Source: Anaerolineaceae bacterium
GTDB lineage: Bacteria > Chloroflexota > Anaerolineae > Anaerolineales > Anaerolineaceae
Direction: 5' to 3'
DNA: 41,309 nucleotides
NCBI GenBank assembly: GCA_016927865.1
Contig: JAFGLU010000044.1
Location: 1-41,309, forward strand
Shown: piece by piece, positions 1 to 8,238 of the stretch
How the letters are laid out: each line of letters begins with the position of its first letter
How positions within the stretch are numbered: the first letter of the stretch is position 1
Notes under the pieces: generated by a model
What the model was told of the DNA's origin: nothing
Databases searched by the model: none
What the model saw: only the letters and a program-made list of their open reading frames with translations
Position numbers and translations under genes: made by a program

Positions 1-3
1 AGG

Positions 4-88
4 CCCGAATTTGAGGTGTGTGTGGGGTGCGAAGCACCCCACACACACCTCAAATTCGGGAACTTTCCTCACCATCTGAGCAGTTACC
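4..88 (-). repeat. Palindrome-plus-tail repeat, copy 1
   Basis: A perfect inverted repeat with 27-bp arms (4-30 and 34-60) closes on a GAA loop, so the apex reads GCGAAGC. On the minus strand the hairpin is preceded by a conserved tail (61-88) containing GTAACTGCTCAG and GAGGAAAGTT. The tail and the AATTTGAGRTGTG part of the stem recur at 40452-40543, and related copies lie at 25853-25934 and 25952-26042. It could act as a bidirectional terminator, but it sits upstream of a gene rather than after one, and it has no T-run. A REP-like mobile repeat is the preferred reading. Confidence 0.8.
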
Positions 89-287
89 ATTTGAAAGCAT
101 TATAGCAGATGCTCGGTACCTACCACGCCAACTCCTAGAGAGCCCTCACCGAGATTAGGAGAAGCTCCTGTGGGGAGTTAGGATGCTCGAGTACAACCAT
201 CTTGGAGAAAATTGCTCAGAATTTCTTAAGCAGATCAACTATCAGTCCCCCTAGAATGCAATATATAATTAGTTAAGATGAACCGTT

Positions 288-333
288 CTTTAGGAATTAG
301 CGTGGTTCTGCCACGGCAACCTCCTAAAGGCCC
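288..333 (+). other. Short structured motif (copy B) just upstream of the kinase gene
   Basis: An 8-bp stem CTTTAGGA (288-295) / TCCTAAAG (322-329) encloses an inner hairpin CGTGG-TTCTG-CCACG (301-315). The CTGCCACGGCAAC core is shared with 41184-41220 and, more loosely, with 115-144. Its place about 50 bases before the kinase start suggests a leader element or a protein-binding site. No known riboswitch class is recognised. Confidence 0.4.
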
Positions 334-385
334 GGAATAACTGCTCTAGGCATATTGCTATCAACTGGACCGAAAAAGGATGCGC

Positions 386-2800
386 ATGAGCATAGGAGGG
401 TTTGCCAGGCAGAAAACCATAGGCTTGCTGGGCACTGGCCTTGCCACTTTTATGCAGAACCAGTTGTGGCAGGGGGCTATGAAAGCAGCCCAGGAAAATG
501 CAACACGCCTGGTCTATTATCCAACCATCAACCTCGGTTCCATTCCACCTTTTGACCCTCAATCTAAAGTATTGTTCGATTTGATTGACGCCCGGTATGT
601 AGATGGGCTGCTGGTCTGGTACGCCGGAATTGCGGAGGGTGCGGGCATTGACCGGGGTGCATCCATTTTTGAGCGATACAAGAATTTACCCATCGTGACC
701 GTTGGGGGAAGATTTAAGGAATACCCTGACCTGTCGATTGATAACTATCGAGGGGTGTACTCAACCGTTGAGCATCTCATTACGGTCCATCATTGTCGAA
801 ACATCGCCATTGTTCGCGGACCTGTCGGTCATCCCGACGCTGATGAACGTTATCGGGGTTACGTGGATGTACTGAGCGCTTATGACCTGCCCATCCACCC
901 AGAATATGAAGCGCACTCGTTGTTCGAACTGGCAACCGCCAGAGAAATGACCGATGCGCTGGTTGCTGAATGGTTGCAAAAACCGTCCCTAAAAATCGAC
1001 GCGATCGTCGCCGCGTCAGATTATATGGCGTTGGGCGTGATCAAAGCCCTTGAGGCGCGAGGGCTGCGCGTGCCTGAAGATATTGCCGTAGTGGGATTTG
1101 ATGGCGTGGATGACTCTCAGGCAAACATTCCAGCCGTCACAACGGTCTACCAGTCCTTTTATGAGTTAGGGCGGCAGGGGACGGAAATGCTCCTGGCTTT
1201 GATCAATGGACAGAGCTTACCTGTGCAATCGACCATGCCCGCCCCATTGGTTGTCCGAGAGTCGTGCGGCTGTCTTGCCAGATCCATTTCATTGTCAAAT
1301 ACTGTCCTGAGGGGTGACGTAGAGCCGGGTTTGAGTCCGCTGCCCATCCCCGAAATGGGCTCCCCAGCAGATTTGGTCACTGTTGCGCAAGACTTGAATA
1401 TACCGCTGGAGCAATTGGAGAACCTGGCGAGGCTTTTCCAGAGTGACCTTAAAACCACAAACACACCTCAATTTCTCTCTGCCCTGCGCCAATCTCTGGT
1501 GCAGGCGCAGAAAACACACTTCAACGCAATTGCATGGCAAAATGCAATTTCGGTGCTCCGGCAGCAGGAGCTGTTGACTTCCAACGGCGGTATTGGATGG
1601 CAGGGAGAAACTTTGTTTAACCAGGCGCGCGTGCTGATCACAGAGGTGCACCAGCGCGTTTATATTCGTGAGAAGATCGAGATCGAACAGCAAATTGAAA
1701 AAATTATGCGCACATCGGAGACCTTGATCACATCGTTTGGCGAGCAATTGTTCATCGATACTCTCTATAAACGGCTGCCAGAGCTTGGCTTCCCGAGTTT
1801 TTACCTTTTATTATATGAAGATCCCACCCAACCAGCCCTGTGGTCGCGCGTTCTTATTGCCAATGACAATGGTCAGCGCATAGAATTGCCGCCAGGTGAA
1901 CAGCGAGTTCCAACCGGCCAACTGATTCCCAAGCTTGTCCATTCTATACATCCTATCGCGCCCCTTGTGGTGGAACCACTCTACTTTCAGGGCGAACCTC
2001 TAGGACTTTTGGTTCTCGAGGTTGGCCCAATGGAAGGTTTGATCTACGAAAACTTGCGCGCGCAAATCAGCAGTGCGCTGCAAGGTTCGCGGCTCACCGA
2101 ACAGGTGCTCACCCGCACTCATCAATTGGAGGCGGCAAACAGCGAACTTGAGTCTTTTTCCTATTCTATTTCACATGATCTGCGCGCACCGCTGCGCGCA
2201 ATTGATTCCTTCTCGGGTTTGCTGATCGACGAGTATGCGGCGGATTTGTCAGAAGAAGCCCACCATTTTCTGAACCGAATCCAACATAATACCAGGCGGA
2301 TGGGTGATCTGATTAATGATTTATTGGACTTTTCCCGCATTGGGCGAAAAACATTGCAAGTTGAAGATGTTGATATGGATCAGCTTGTGCATGAAATTCT
2401 GGGTGACTTACGGGCCGATCATGCGGTGACCCAGGCGGAAATCATTGTCGAGCCGCTGCCACCGTGCAAGGCGGATCGATCCCTGATCAAACAGGTATGG
2501 ATTAATCTGATTCTGAATGCCATTAAGTATTCAAGTAAGCGCGAGAAGCCGCGCATCGAAATTGGCCATGTTGCCCGCCCTCATAGCAGCGCATATATGA
2601 TAAAAGATAATGGAGTGGGGTTTGATATGCGCTACGCGGATAAGCTGTTTGGCGTTTTTCAGCGATTGCATAAAGATGAAGAATATGAGGGGACCGGAAT
2701 TGGGCTTGCTATGGTGCGCCGGATCATAGGGCGGCATGGAGGATCTGTCTGGGTCGAGGCGGAATTGGAAAAGGGCGCTACCTTTTATTTTTCACTTTGA
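386..2800 (+). CDS. Cytoplasmic histidine kinase with LacI-type ligand-binding sensor
   Basis: This is a sensor histidine kinase of about 804 residues without signal peptide or membrane segments, so sensing is probably intracellular. Residues about 8-300 form a LacI/PBP1-like sugar-binding fold but lack the DNA-binding helix-turn-helix; typical phrases are VAASDYMALGVIKALEARG and VVGFDGVDDSQ. A less conserved linker is followed by a GAF-like region (about 440-570), a coiled coil, then HisKA with the phosphoacceptor His in SISHDLRAPLRAI (His597) and a HATPase_c domain with NLILNAIKYSS, DNGVGF and GTGIGLAMVRRI. The ATG at 386 is preferred over 380 because AAAAAGG lies at a workable distance from it. 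No response regulator is adjacent; the stand-alone receiver at 40659-41054 is a possible but unproven partner. The ligand is likely a sugar or related small molecule, by analogy only. Confidence 0.88.
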   Translation: MSIGGFARQKTIGLLGTGLATFMQNQLWQGAMKAAQENATRLVYYPTINLGSIPPFDPQSKVLFDLIDARYVDGLLVWYAGIAEGAGIDRGASIFERYKNLPIVTVGGRFKEYPDLSIDNYRGVYSTVEHLITVHHCRNIAIVRGPVGHPDADERYRGYVDVLSAYDLPIHPEYEAHSLFELATAREMTDALVAEWLQKPSLKIDAIVAASDYMALGVIKALEARGLRVPEDIAVVGFDGVDDSQANIPAVTTVYQSFYELGRQGTEMLLALINGQSLPVQSTMPAPLVVRESCGCLARSISLSNTVLRGDVEPGLSPLPIPEMGSPADLVTVAQDLNIPLEQLENLARLFQSDLKTTNTPQFLSALRQSLVQAQKTHFNAIAWQNAISVLRQQELLTSNGGIGWQGETLFNQARVLITEVHQRVYIREKIEIEQQIEKIMRTSETLITSFGEQLFIDTLYKRLPELGFPSFYLLLYEDPTQPALWSRVLIANDNGQRIELPPGEQRVPTGQLIPKLVHSIHPIAPLVVEPLYFQGEPLGLLVLEVGPMEGLIYENLRAQISSALQGSRLTEQVLTRTHQLEAANSELESFSYSISHDLRAPLRAIDSFSGLLIDEYAADLSEEAHHFLNRIQHNTRRMGDLINDLLDFSRIGRKTLQVEDVDMDQLVHEILGDLRADHAVTQAEIIVEPLPPCKADRSLIKQVWINLILNAIKYSSKREKPRIEIGHVARPHSSAYMIKDNGVGFDMRYADKLFGVFQRLHKDEEYEGTGIGLAMVRRIIGRHGGSVWVEAELEKGATFYFSL

Positions 2801-2830
2801 TCGCCAGGTAGATTGCCCAGAGATTTGTCA

Positions 2831-2875
2831 AAACAGGATGTTTTCGTGGGTCAAACCCACGAAAACATCCTGTTT
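2831..2875. terminator. Bidirectional hairpin between convergent genes
   Basis: Perfect 21-bp arms (2831-2851 and 2855-2875) close on a CAA loop. It lies between the stop of the kinase gene and the stop of the convergent HAAS/sensor gene, the expected place for a shared terminator. A T-run is lacking on both sides, so any termination would rely on the very stable stem. Confidence 0.7.
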
Positions 2876-2885
2876 CAACGTCATT

Positions 2886-3767
2886 TTATCTTACCAGCAA
2901 TTGTTTGGCGTAGCGTCCGTGGACAGCGCCGATGGCGCGCACCAGGTGCATGGAAAGAGTCAATATCGCCAACCCGCCAAACATGCACAGGACTAACAAC
3001 CAGGGGGGCAGCAGAATGCCGCCGTTTCCAAGGTAGATAATCGGAATCTTGGTGATCATTTGGAACACCGGAGCCACCAGCAGCGCCAGCCCAAGCGAGT
3101 TTAGGGTTACGGCCAGGATAAAATAAAAGGTGCCGATGGGAAGCTGTAAGAACATATACAGCATGGAAAGCCAGGTTTGTTGGTCGCCGAGCAAAGATTT
3201 GAAGCGCTGCATGAAGCCCAGACCCGGCTGTGAAAACAGCGGGCGACGAGGCATGCGTTCGCCCAGCAGCGCTTCTACCAGGCGGCCTTCCAGCAAGGCC
3301 ACACCCTTCACCGACAGTAAAAACACCAGGGCAATTGGGATGCCGATGATCAGGATCATCAGCCCCACCGATAAGCTCAGGCCGGTTACAACCCAGGTGA
3401 AATAAAGGATGCCGGTCACGAAAGCAATGAACATATACAGGAGCGAGCCCCAGGTGCGCGGGTCGGTATAAACCCCGAAGAGGCGCTTCCAAAAGGATTG
3501 CTCGGCTTTTTTCTGAACGGGCGGAGGTGAGAGACGTCGTTCAATGGTTTTGTAAGCCAAGGCGGTTTCTTCCGGTGTGCCGTATTCTTCGATGATGATT
3601 TGTAACGCCGCAGAGTCGCTGCTGAAGTTGGGGGCCTGGCGGGCAGCTTCTAGGGCCATGACCAGGTGCTCTCTAGCGTCTGCCAGAGCATCTTGGATCA
3701 GTGCGGCGTCGCTGCCTTGCATTTCCCGTTTTAATGCTTCAAGGTATTCTTCGATAGTTGTCATCAT
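2886..3767 (-). CDS. HAAS-domain membrane protein with two tandem sensor modules
   Basis: The N-terminus (about 1-75) resembles the HAAS/DUF1700 helical domain that accompanies PadR regulators (TIEEYLEALKREM, then EEYGTPEETA). It is followed by two copies of the membrane module found as the 'putative sensor' region of some actinobacterial and Chloroflexota kinases: the first begins at TDPRTWGSLLYMFIAF, the second at GDQQTWLSMLYMFLQL. Each has a helical pair with a GxLYF or GTFYF signature. Four to five membrane helices are expected. It starts one base after the PadR gene stops, so the two form one transcript and probably a regulatory pair. The ligand and output are unknown; no kinase or sigma-factor domain is attached. 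The 293-residue length fits the two-module architecture. Confidence 0.75.
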   Translation of the reverse strand: MMTTIEEYLEALKREMQGSDAALIQDALADAREHLVMALEAARQAPNFSSDSAALQIIIEEYGTPEETALAYKTIERRLSPPPVQKKAEQSFWKRLFGVYTDPRTWGSLLYMFIAFVTGILYFTWVVTGLSLSVGLMILIIGIPIALVFLLSVKGVALLEGRLVEALLGERMPRRPLFSQPGLGFMQRFKSLLGDQQTWLSMLYMFLQLPIGTFYFILAVTLNSLGLALLVAPVFQMITKIPIIYLGNGGILLPPWLLVLCMFGGLAILTLSMHLVRAIGAVHGRYAKQLLVR

Positions 3768-3768
3768 T

Positions 3769-4128
3769 TCACTGCCCTCTCAAATTCAAATCTACATATT
3801 TCTTTGTTTGCTGCCATATCTCTACCCATTCTGTAAGCGCCACGCGCCCATCATCGGTGATCTGGTAATACCTGCGCGGCGGCCCTGACACGGACGGCTC
3901 GACGATGCTCGCTAGCAGCCCGTTTTCTTCCAGCGACCGCAGCACCGGGTACAGCGTACCCTGCTTCATCATGGGAATGTCCGGACCACTCTCTTCCAGC
4001 ATTTTTGCAATCTGATAACCGTACATTGGCGCATTGCTTCGGTTAAGAACGCTCAGTAAAATGAGTGACGAGATGCCCGAATTTAATTCTTTCTGGAATT
4101 TCTTGGTGTGTTGGGATAAGTCCACCAT
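3769..4128 (-). CDS. PadR-family transcriptional regulator
   Basis: A winged-helix repressor of about 119 residues. The PadR signature is clear: LILLSVLNRSNAPMYGYQIAKML, then KQGTLYPVLRSLEENGLL and the wing residues RRYYQITDDG. The short length, without a long C-terminal dimerisation helix bundle, is that of the small PadR-s2 type. The ATG at 4128 is chosen because AAAGGAG lies seven bases upstream; an in-frame ATG at 4158 lacks such a site. It is co-transcribed with the HAAS/sensor membrane gene, a common pairing, and probably represses its own operon: an imperfect inverted repeat (ACTAATTA / TTAATAGT) overlaps the -10 of the promoter at 4173-4201. Confidence 0.88.
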   Translation of the reverse strand: MVDLSQHTKKFQKELNSGISSLILLSVLNRSNAPMYGYQIAKMLEESGPDIPMMKQGTLYPVLRSLEENGLLASIVEPSVSGPPRRYYQITDDGRVALTEWVEIWQQTKKYVDLNLRGQ

Positions 4129-4154
4129 TCCGGCTCCTTTCAAAGATTTCGTTT

Positions 4155-4201
4155 CCATCTACTATTAAGTTTATTATAGTAATTAGTTTTTAATATGTCA
4201 A
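4155..4201 (-). promoter_or_regulatory. Consensus promoter and candidate PadR operator
   Basis: On the minus strand TTGACA (4196-4201) and TATAAT (4173-4178) are separated by exactly 17 bases. An imperfect dyad ACTAATTA...TTAATAGT spans the -10 and the start region, a plausible autoregulatory PadR site. The promoter hexamers are seen directly; the operator is inferred. Confidence 0.75.
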
Positions 4202-4238
4202 GATTGATAATGCTATTGATTTGATGATTGTAGAGGTT

Positions 4239-4272
4239 AAAACAAAAATCCCGGAGAAATTCTCCGAGATTT
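4239..4272 (-). terminator. Terminator after tRNA-Glu
   Basis: Minus-strand hairpin with inner stem CGGAGA/TCTCCG (4252-4257 / 4261-4266) extended by AAATC/GATTT across one mismatch and followed by a T-rich run (TTTTTGTTTT). It lies four bases past the tRNA 3' end. Confidence 0.75.
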
Positions 4273-4276
4273 CAAG

Positions 4277-4349
4277 TGCCCCCAAGGGGACTCGAACCCC
4301 TGTTTGAGCCTTGAGAGGGCTCCGTCCTGGGCCGCTAGACGATGGGGGC
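4277..4349 (-). tRNA. tRNA-Glu (CTC)
   Basis: The minus-strand sequence folds as a 73-base cloverleaf: acceptor GCCCCCA/TGGGGGC with discriminator A, a D-arm with CGTCTAGCGGCCCAGGACG typical of glutamate tRNAs, an anticodon stem GAGCC/GGCTC with loop CTCTCAA (anticodon CTC), and the T-arm AGGGGTTCGAGTCCCCT. No CCA is encoded. It has its own promoter at 4364-4392 and its own terminator, so it is a single-gene unit. Confidence 0.97.
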
Positions 4350-4363
4350 CTAGGGCGGACAAG

Positions 4364-4392
4364 ATTTTATCATAGGGGGAGAAAACTGTCAA
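4364..4392 (-). promoter_or_regulatory. Promoter of tRNA-Glu
   Basis: On the minus strand TTGACA (4387-4392), a 17-base spacer and TAAAAT (4364-4369), with the tRNA 5' end 14 bases past the -10. Confidence 0.85.
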
Positions 4393-4425
4393 CGAGCGGA
4401 TGGAGATTTTTGACCTGCGGATTGA

Positions 4426-4454
4426 TTGACGAACCTCCCCTCCCATGCTATCAT
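4426..4454 (+). promoter_or_regulatory. Promoter of the PIN/TRAM-cysS-rlmB operon
   Basis: TTGACG (4426-4431), a 17-base spacer and TATCAT (4449-4454) lie about 106 bases before the first start codon. It is divergent from the tRNA-Glu promoter, whose -35 is only 33 bases away. Confidence 0.75.
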
Positions 4455-4560
4455 CCTTATACAGGTGGACTTATCCTCTTCCTGCACGTTAACAATTTAC
4501 GAAAGGTGACCGTCCAGACCCCTCTTTCATCCGGGCGGCATCTTGCTGGAGGAACATCGA

Positions 4561-5655
4561 ATGAGTGCTGATTTTATTGCGCGCCTGGTTGGCATGATCG
4601 CATTCTCCGTCCTCGGCGTGTATTGGGGTTCGTACCTTGGCCAAATGGCCACCAAGAGTCCCAGTATGGTGTCTTTTACCGTGGAGCAGTATGCGTTTAC
4701 GATCGGCATGGTGGGTGCGCTGGCCGGCCTCATCTTAACCCCGCTCATCACCACCCGTCCTATTAAGGCACTGCGCGCAAAGATGGCGCGCGTGTCGGCG
4801 AAATCATTGTTTTCTTCTCTGCTTGGTTTGACGGTGGGTTTGGGTGTTGCTGCGCTGTTGGCTTTTCCGCTCTCGCTGTTGCCTACCCCGCTAGGACAAA
4901 TTCTGCCCTTCCTTGGCGTGATTCTCATGGGTTACCTGGGGGTCGCCGTTTTTGTGATGCGTCAGGATGATTTGTTTGCCATTTTCCAAAGTTTTGGCCG
5001 GGGCGGGGGACAACCCGCGGAATCTTCGCAGCCTAGCGGGGCCAATTGGGCCGAATCGCGGACCATTTTGCTGGATACAAGCGTGATCATTGACGGGCGG
5101 ATTGCGGATGTTGCCCGGACAGGTTTTCTGCCGGGTTCATTATTGATTCCGCGCTTTGTGCTGAATGAATTGCAGTACATTGCCGATTCGCCCGACAGCC
5201 TGCGCCGTCAGCGTGGACGGCGAGGCATGGAGGTTTTGGCGGCGCTGCAAAAAGAGCCTGCTATCCCTGTGCGCATCACCGACATTGACGTGGAAGGGGT
5301 GCGCGAGGTGGACGATAAGCTGGTCATTCTGGCTCGTCAGATGCGCTGTCCGATATTGACTAACGACTTCAATCTCAACCGGATTGCTGAACTGCAGGGT
5401 GTGTCGATTTTGAACATCAACGAACTGGCCAATGCGGTCAAATCGGTGCTGCTGCCCGGAGAAATGTTATGTGTGCGCGTCATCCAGGAAGGCAAGGAGT
5501 CTGGACAGGGGGTCGGCTATCTGGATGACGGGACGATGGTGGTGATTGAAAACGGTCGAGAGTACATTGATCAGGAGACGAACGTCCTGGTGACCAAAGT
5601 GCTGCAAACCGCAGCGGGGCGGATGATCTTTGCCCGCCCAGATAGAGACTATTAG
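4561..5655 (+). CDS. PIN/TRAM-domain membrane protein (YacL type)
   Basis: About 364 residues. Four membrane helices occupy residues 1-140; a PIN nuclease-like domain follows with acidic residues in LLDTSVIIDGRIADV, in VLNELQ and in LTNDFNLNRIA; a C-terminal TRAM domain (GEMLCVRVIQEGKE to the end) would bind RNA. This is the architecture of Bacillus YacL, whose cellular role is poorly known; an RNase tethered to the membrane is inferred. The ATG at 4561 is preferred because GGAGGA sits eight bases upstream; a TTG at 4543 is in frame. It heads an operon with cysS, a frequent arrangement in Gram-positive bacteria, with a 15-base gap to the cysS start. Confidence 0.9.
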   Translation: MSADFIARLVGMIAFSVLGVYWGSYLGQMATKSPSMVSFTVEQYAFTIGMVGALAGLILTPLITTRPIKALRAKMARVSAKSLFSSLLGLTVGLGVAALLAFPLSLLPTPLGQILPFLGVILMGYLGVAVFVMRQDDLFAIFQSFGRGGGQPAESSQPSGANWAESRTILLDTSVIIDGRIADVARTGFLPGSLLIPRFVLNELQYIADSPDSLRRQRGRRGMEVLAALQKEPAIPVRITDIDVEGVREVDDKLVILARQMRCPILTNDFNLNRIAELQGVSILNINELANAVKSVLLPGEMLCVRVIQEGKESGQGVGYLDDGTMVVIENGREYIDQETNVLVTKVLQTAAGRMIFARPDRDY

Positions 5656-5670
5656 AAGGGAATGGGATGT

Positions 5671-7077
5671 ATGGCAATTAAGTTATATTCCACTTTGAGC
5701 CGCAAGAAGGAATTGTTTGAGACGATTGAACCGGGCAAAGTGCGCATGTACGTGTGCGGTGTGACGGTCTATAACAAGGCCCACATTGGCCACGCCATGT
5801 TCGCGCTGGTGTTTGATATCTTGCGCCGCTACCTGACCTATCGCGGGTATGAGGTGCGGCAGGTGATCAATTTTACCGACGTGGATGACAAAATTATCAA
5901 CCGGGCCAACCAGATGGGCATGGACCCCTTTGTGCTGGCGCAGAACTATATCACCGAGTTTCAAGCGCAGATTGCGGCTCTGAATATCCTGCCTGCCACG
6001 GTCAACCCGCGCGCCACGCAAGAGATGCCGCAGATTATTCGCATGATCGAAGGGTTGATTGAGAAGGGTTATGCTTACCCGGCTTCCAACGGAGACGTGT
6101 ACTTCCGTGTGAACAAGGACGAGGATTACGGTCGCCTATCGGGGCGTAAACTGGAAGATATGCAGTCGGGCTCGCGCATAGAAATTGAAGAGGCCAAAGA
6201 AAGCCCGTTGGATTTTGCCTTGTGGAAAGCGGCCAAAGCGGGCGAGCCGTTCTGGGAGAGCCCGTGGAGTCAGGGGCGTCCCGGCTGGCACATCGAGTGC
6301 TCGGCTATGAACCTTTCGCACCTGGGCGAGCAAATTGATATTCATGGCGGCGGCAATGATTTGATCTTCCCGCACCACGAAAACGAAATTGCTCAATCCG
6401 AGAGCTACACAGGAAAATCCTTTGCGCGCTATTGGGTGCACAACGGCATGCTGCAGTTTGGCGGCGAGAAGATGTCCAAGTCATTGGGCAATCTGGTCAC
6501 CATTGAGGAGTTCCTCACTAAGCATGACGGCGACGTGCTGCGCATGATGGTGCTCAACTCGGGGTATCGCAACCCGCTGACCTACACCGACGAGGTGGTG
6601 GAGCAAACAGAGCGCGCCTTGGACCGGCTCAAGTCTGCCCTGCGCCCGGCCCTGCCCGGGGCCAAGGGGTTGGGCGAAGAAGGCCGGCAGGCTCTGGCCA
6701 GGCAAGGCGAGGCCAGCAAAGCATCCTTCATCGAAGCGATGGACGATGACTTGAATACATCCGGTGGGTTGGCGGCGCTGTTTGAATTGGTGCGTGCCAT
6801 CAACCAGGCCCGCGCCGATGGCGCCACGGAGGCTGAACTGGCCGCGGGGCAGGCGCTGCTGCGCGAGCTGGGCGCCGTGTTTGGGCTGCGTTTGATCACC
6901 GACGAAGGCAAACCGCAGGCCGCCGCGCCGTTCATTGAACTGCTGATTGAAATTCGCGCCGAGATGCGCAAGCAGAAGCTGTGGGCCATGTCGGATCTGA
7001 TCCGCAACCGCTTGACCGAATTGGGCGTGACCCTGGAGGACAGCAAAGAGGGCACCGGCTGGCGTTACCAGGAATGA
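5671..7077 (+). CDS. cysS: Cysteinyl-tRNA synthetase
   Basis: Class I aminoacyl-tRNA synthetase joining cysteine to tRNA-Cys in the cytoplasm. Visible signatures: the zinc and active-site start [16 protein letters not shown] with the HIGH motif, [12 protein letters not shown], the [14 protein letters not shown] zinc-binding stretch, and [10 protein letters not shown] as the KMSKS loop. The length of 468 residues is normal and the C-terminal DALR and anticodon regions are present. The ATG at 5671 fits the GAAGGG site better than the ATG at 5662. Its stop overlaps the next start (ATGA), so it is translationally coupled to the rRNA methyltransferase gene, as in many Firmicutes. Confidence 0.97.
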   Translation: MAIKLYSTLSRKKELFETIEPGKVRMYVCGVTVYNKAHIGHAMFALVFDILRRYLTYRGYEVRQVINFTDVDDKIINRANQMGMDPFVLAQNYITEFQAQIAALNILPATVNPRATQEMPQIIRMIEGLIEKGYAYPASNGDVYFRVNKDEDYGRLSGRKLEDMQSGSRIEIEEAKESPLDFALWKAAKAGEPFWESPWSQGRPGWHIECSAMNLSHLGEQIDIHGGGNDLIFPHHENEIAQSESYTGKSFARYWVHNGMLQFGGEKMSKSLGNLVTIEEFLTKHDGDVLRMMVLNSGYRNPLTYTDEVVEQTERALDRLKSALRPALPGAKGLGEEGRQALARQGEASKASFIEAMDDDLNTSGGLAALFELVRAINQARADGATEAELAAGQALLRELGAVFGLRLITDEGKPQAAAPFIELLIEIRAEMRKQKLWAMSDLIRNRLTELGVTLEDSKEGTGWRYQE

Positions 7078-7808
7078 AAGAGTGGATTTCCGGGCGCAAC
7101 CCGGTATATGAAGTTCTGCGTACCCGCCGGAGGGACCTCTTCCGCCTGATGATTGCTCAGGGGGTGGAGGAGAAAGGCCGCCTGGCCGAAATTCTCCAAC
7201 TGGCGGAGGCACGCAAGGTAACGGTATCGAGAGTTCACCGGCAGCAGTTGGATTCGTTGGGTGAAGGCCATCAGGGCGTGGCCCTGGAGACCAGCGGTTA
7301 CCCCTACAGCGGCCTGCCTGACATCATTGATTTGGCCCAAAAACGGGGCGAGCCTTTGTTTGTGCTGGTCCTGGACATGATCCAGAACCCGCAAAACCTG
7401 GGTACGCTGCTGCGCACTGCCGAAGCGGTGGGTGTGCATGGCGTGGTCATGCCGTTGGCCCGCACCGCGGGGGTGACCCCGGCGGTGGTGCATGCATCCG
7501 TGGGCGCCAGCGAGCATTTGCTGGTGGCCCAGGTTAACCTGGTCCAGGCCATTGATACCCTCAAAGAGGCCGGAGCCTGGGTGGCCGGTCTGGAAGGCTC
7601 TGCCGACGCGGAGCCTTATGACCGTGCCCGTTTGGACGGCGCCCTGGCGCTGGTGGTGGGCAACGAGGGTGAAGGAATGCGCCCCTTGGTGCGCAAATCC
7701 TGCGATTTGCTGGTAGGGCTGCCCATGCGCGGACAGGTTGAATCGCTGAATGCGGCAGTCGCGGGGTCGATTGTGTTATACCGCGCCCTGGCAGCGCGGC
7801 GACAGTAA
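7074..7808 (+). CDS. rlmB: 23S rRNA 2'-O-methyltransferase, TrmH/SpoU family
   Basis: About 244 residues. An N-terminal substrate-binding domain ([13 protein letters not shown] to about 75) is followed by the SPOUT fold with its three motifs: [29 protein letters not shown] and [21 protein letters not shown], which form the S-adenosylmethionine-binding knot. The family member following cysS usually methylates G2251 of 23S rRNA (RlmB). The start overlaps the cysS stop by four bases. Substrate assignment rests on family and neighbourhood. Confidence 0.92.
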   Translation: MKEWISGRNPVYEVLRTRRRDLFRLMIAQGVEEKGRLAEILQLAEARKVTVSRVHRQQLDSLGEGHQGVALETSGYPYSGLPDIIDLAQKRGEPLFVLVLDMIQNPQNLGTLLRTAEAVGVHGVVMPLARTAGVTPAVVHASVGASEHLLVAQVNLVQAIDTLKEAGAWVAGLEGSADAEPYDRARLDGALALVVGNEGEGMRPLVRKSCDLLVGLPMRGQVESLNAAVAGSIVLYRALAARRQ

Positions 7809-7831
7809 AAAGGGGAGTGGGAGGCGCTGAC

Positions 7832-8233
7832 ATGGACCTTTCCCAATTAGCTCCTGGAGCGCGGAAGGTGTTTGTGGAGGCTGTGTGGGAAATTGCCCGC
7901 CAGATTCCGGCAGGCAAGGTGGGCACCTACGGGCAGATCGCGGCGTACATTCCGCCGCCGCCCGGATTGGCCGAAGAGACTTACCGGGCGTTTCGCCCAC
8001 GCTGGGCAGGCGCAGCGATGGCCTCCTGTCCAGGGGATGTGCCCTGGCAGCGGGTGATCAATGCGCAGGGCAAGATCAGCCCGCGACACGGCGCCGAAAT
8101 GCAGCGCAGCCTGTTGGAGACAGAGGGTGTGTGCTTTGACGCCAAAGATCGGGTAAACTTGAAGGTGTATGGATGGCCGGGGCCGCCAGCCGAGTGGCTG
8201 AGGGCGCATCATTTAACGGTCATAGAGGTGTAA
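7832..8233 (+). CDS. Alkyltransferase-like DNA-repair protein (ATL)
   Basis: About 133 residues with the DNA-binding fold of O6-alkylguanine-DNA alkyltransferase (VWEIARQIPAGKVGTYGQIAAYI). The position of the catalytic PCHR motif reads PWQR (VPWQRVINAQGKIS): tryptophan replaces the alkyl-accepting cysteine. This is the hallmark of ATL proteins, which bind O6-alkylguanine and hand the lesion to nucleotide excision repair instead of removing the alkyl group. ATG 7832 is supported by GGGAGG upstream; a GTG at 7817 is in frame. The protein has an unusually long segment between the helix-turn-helix and PWQR. It is placed in an operon between rlmB and the PHP gene. Confidence 0.9.
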   Translation: MDLSQLAPGARKVFVEAVWEIARQIPAGKVGTYGQIAAYIPPPPGLAEETYRAFRPRWAGAAMASCPGDVPWQRVINAQGKISPRHGAEMQRSLLETEGVCFDAKDRVNLKVYGWPGPPAEWLRAHHLTVIEV

Positions 8234-8238
8234 GAAGC

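Larger units (their letters stand above)
1..385. other. Non-coding region upstream of the histidine kinase gene
   Basis: No convincing gene is seen here. The stretch holds the first palindrome-plus-tail repeat (4-88), one copy of a short structured motif at 115-144 (GGTACCTACCACG core) and a second at 288-333 (CCACGGCAACCTCC core inside an 8-bp stem). A TATAAT-like hexamer lies near 262-268 but no clear -35 matches it at normal spacing, so the kinase promoter is unresolved. The stretch reads as a regulatory or repeat-rich intergenic region. Confidence 0.5.
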
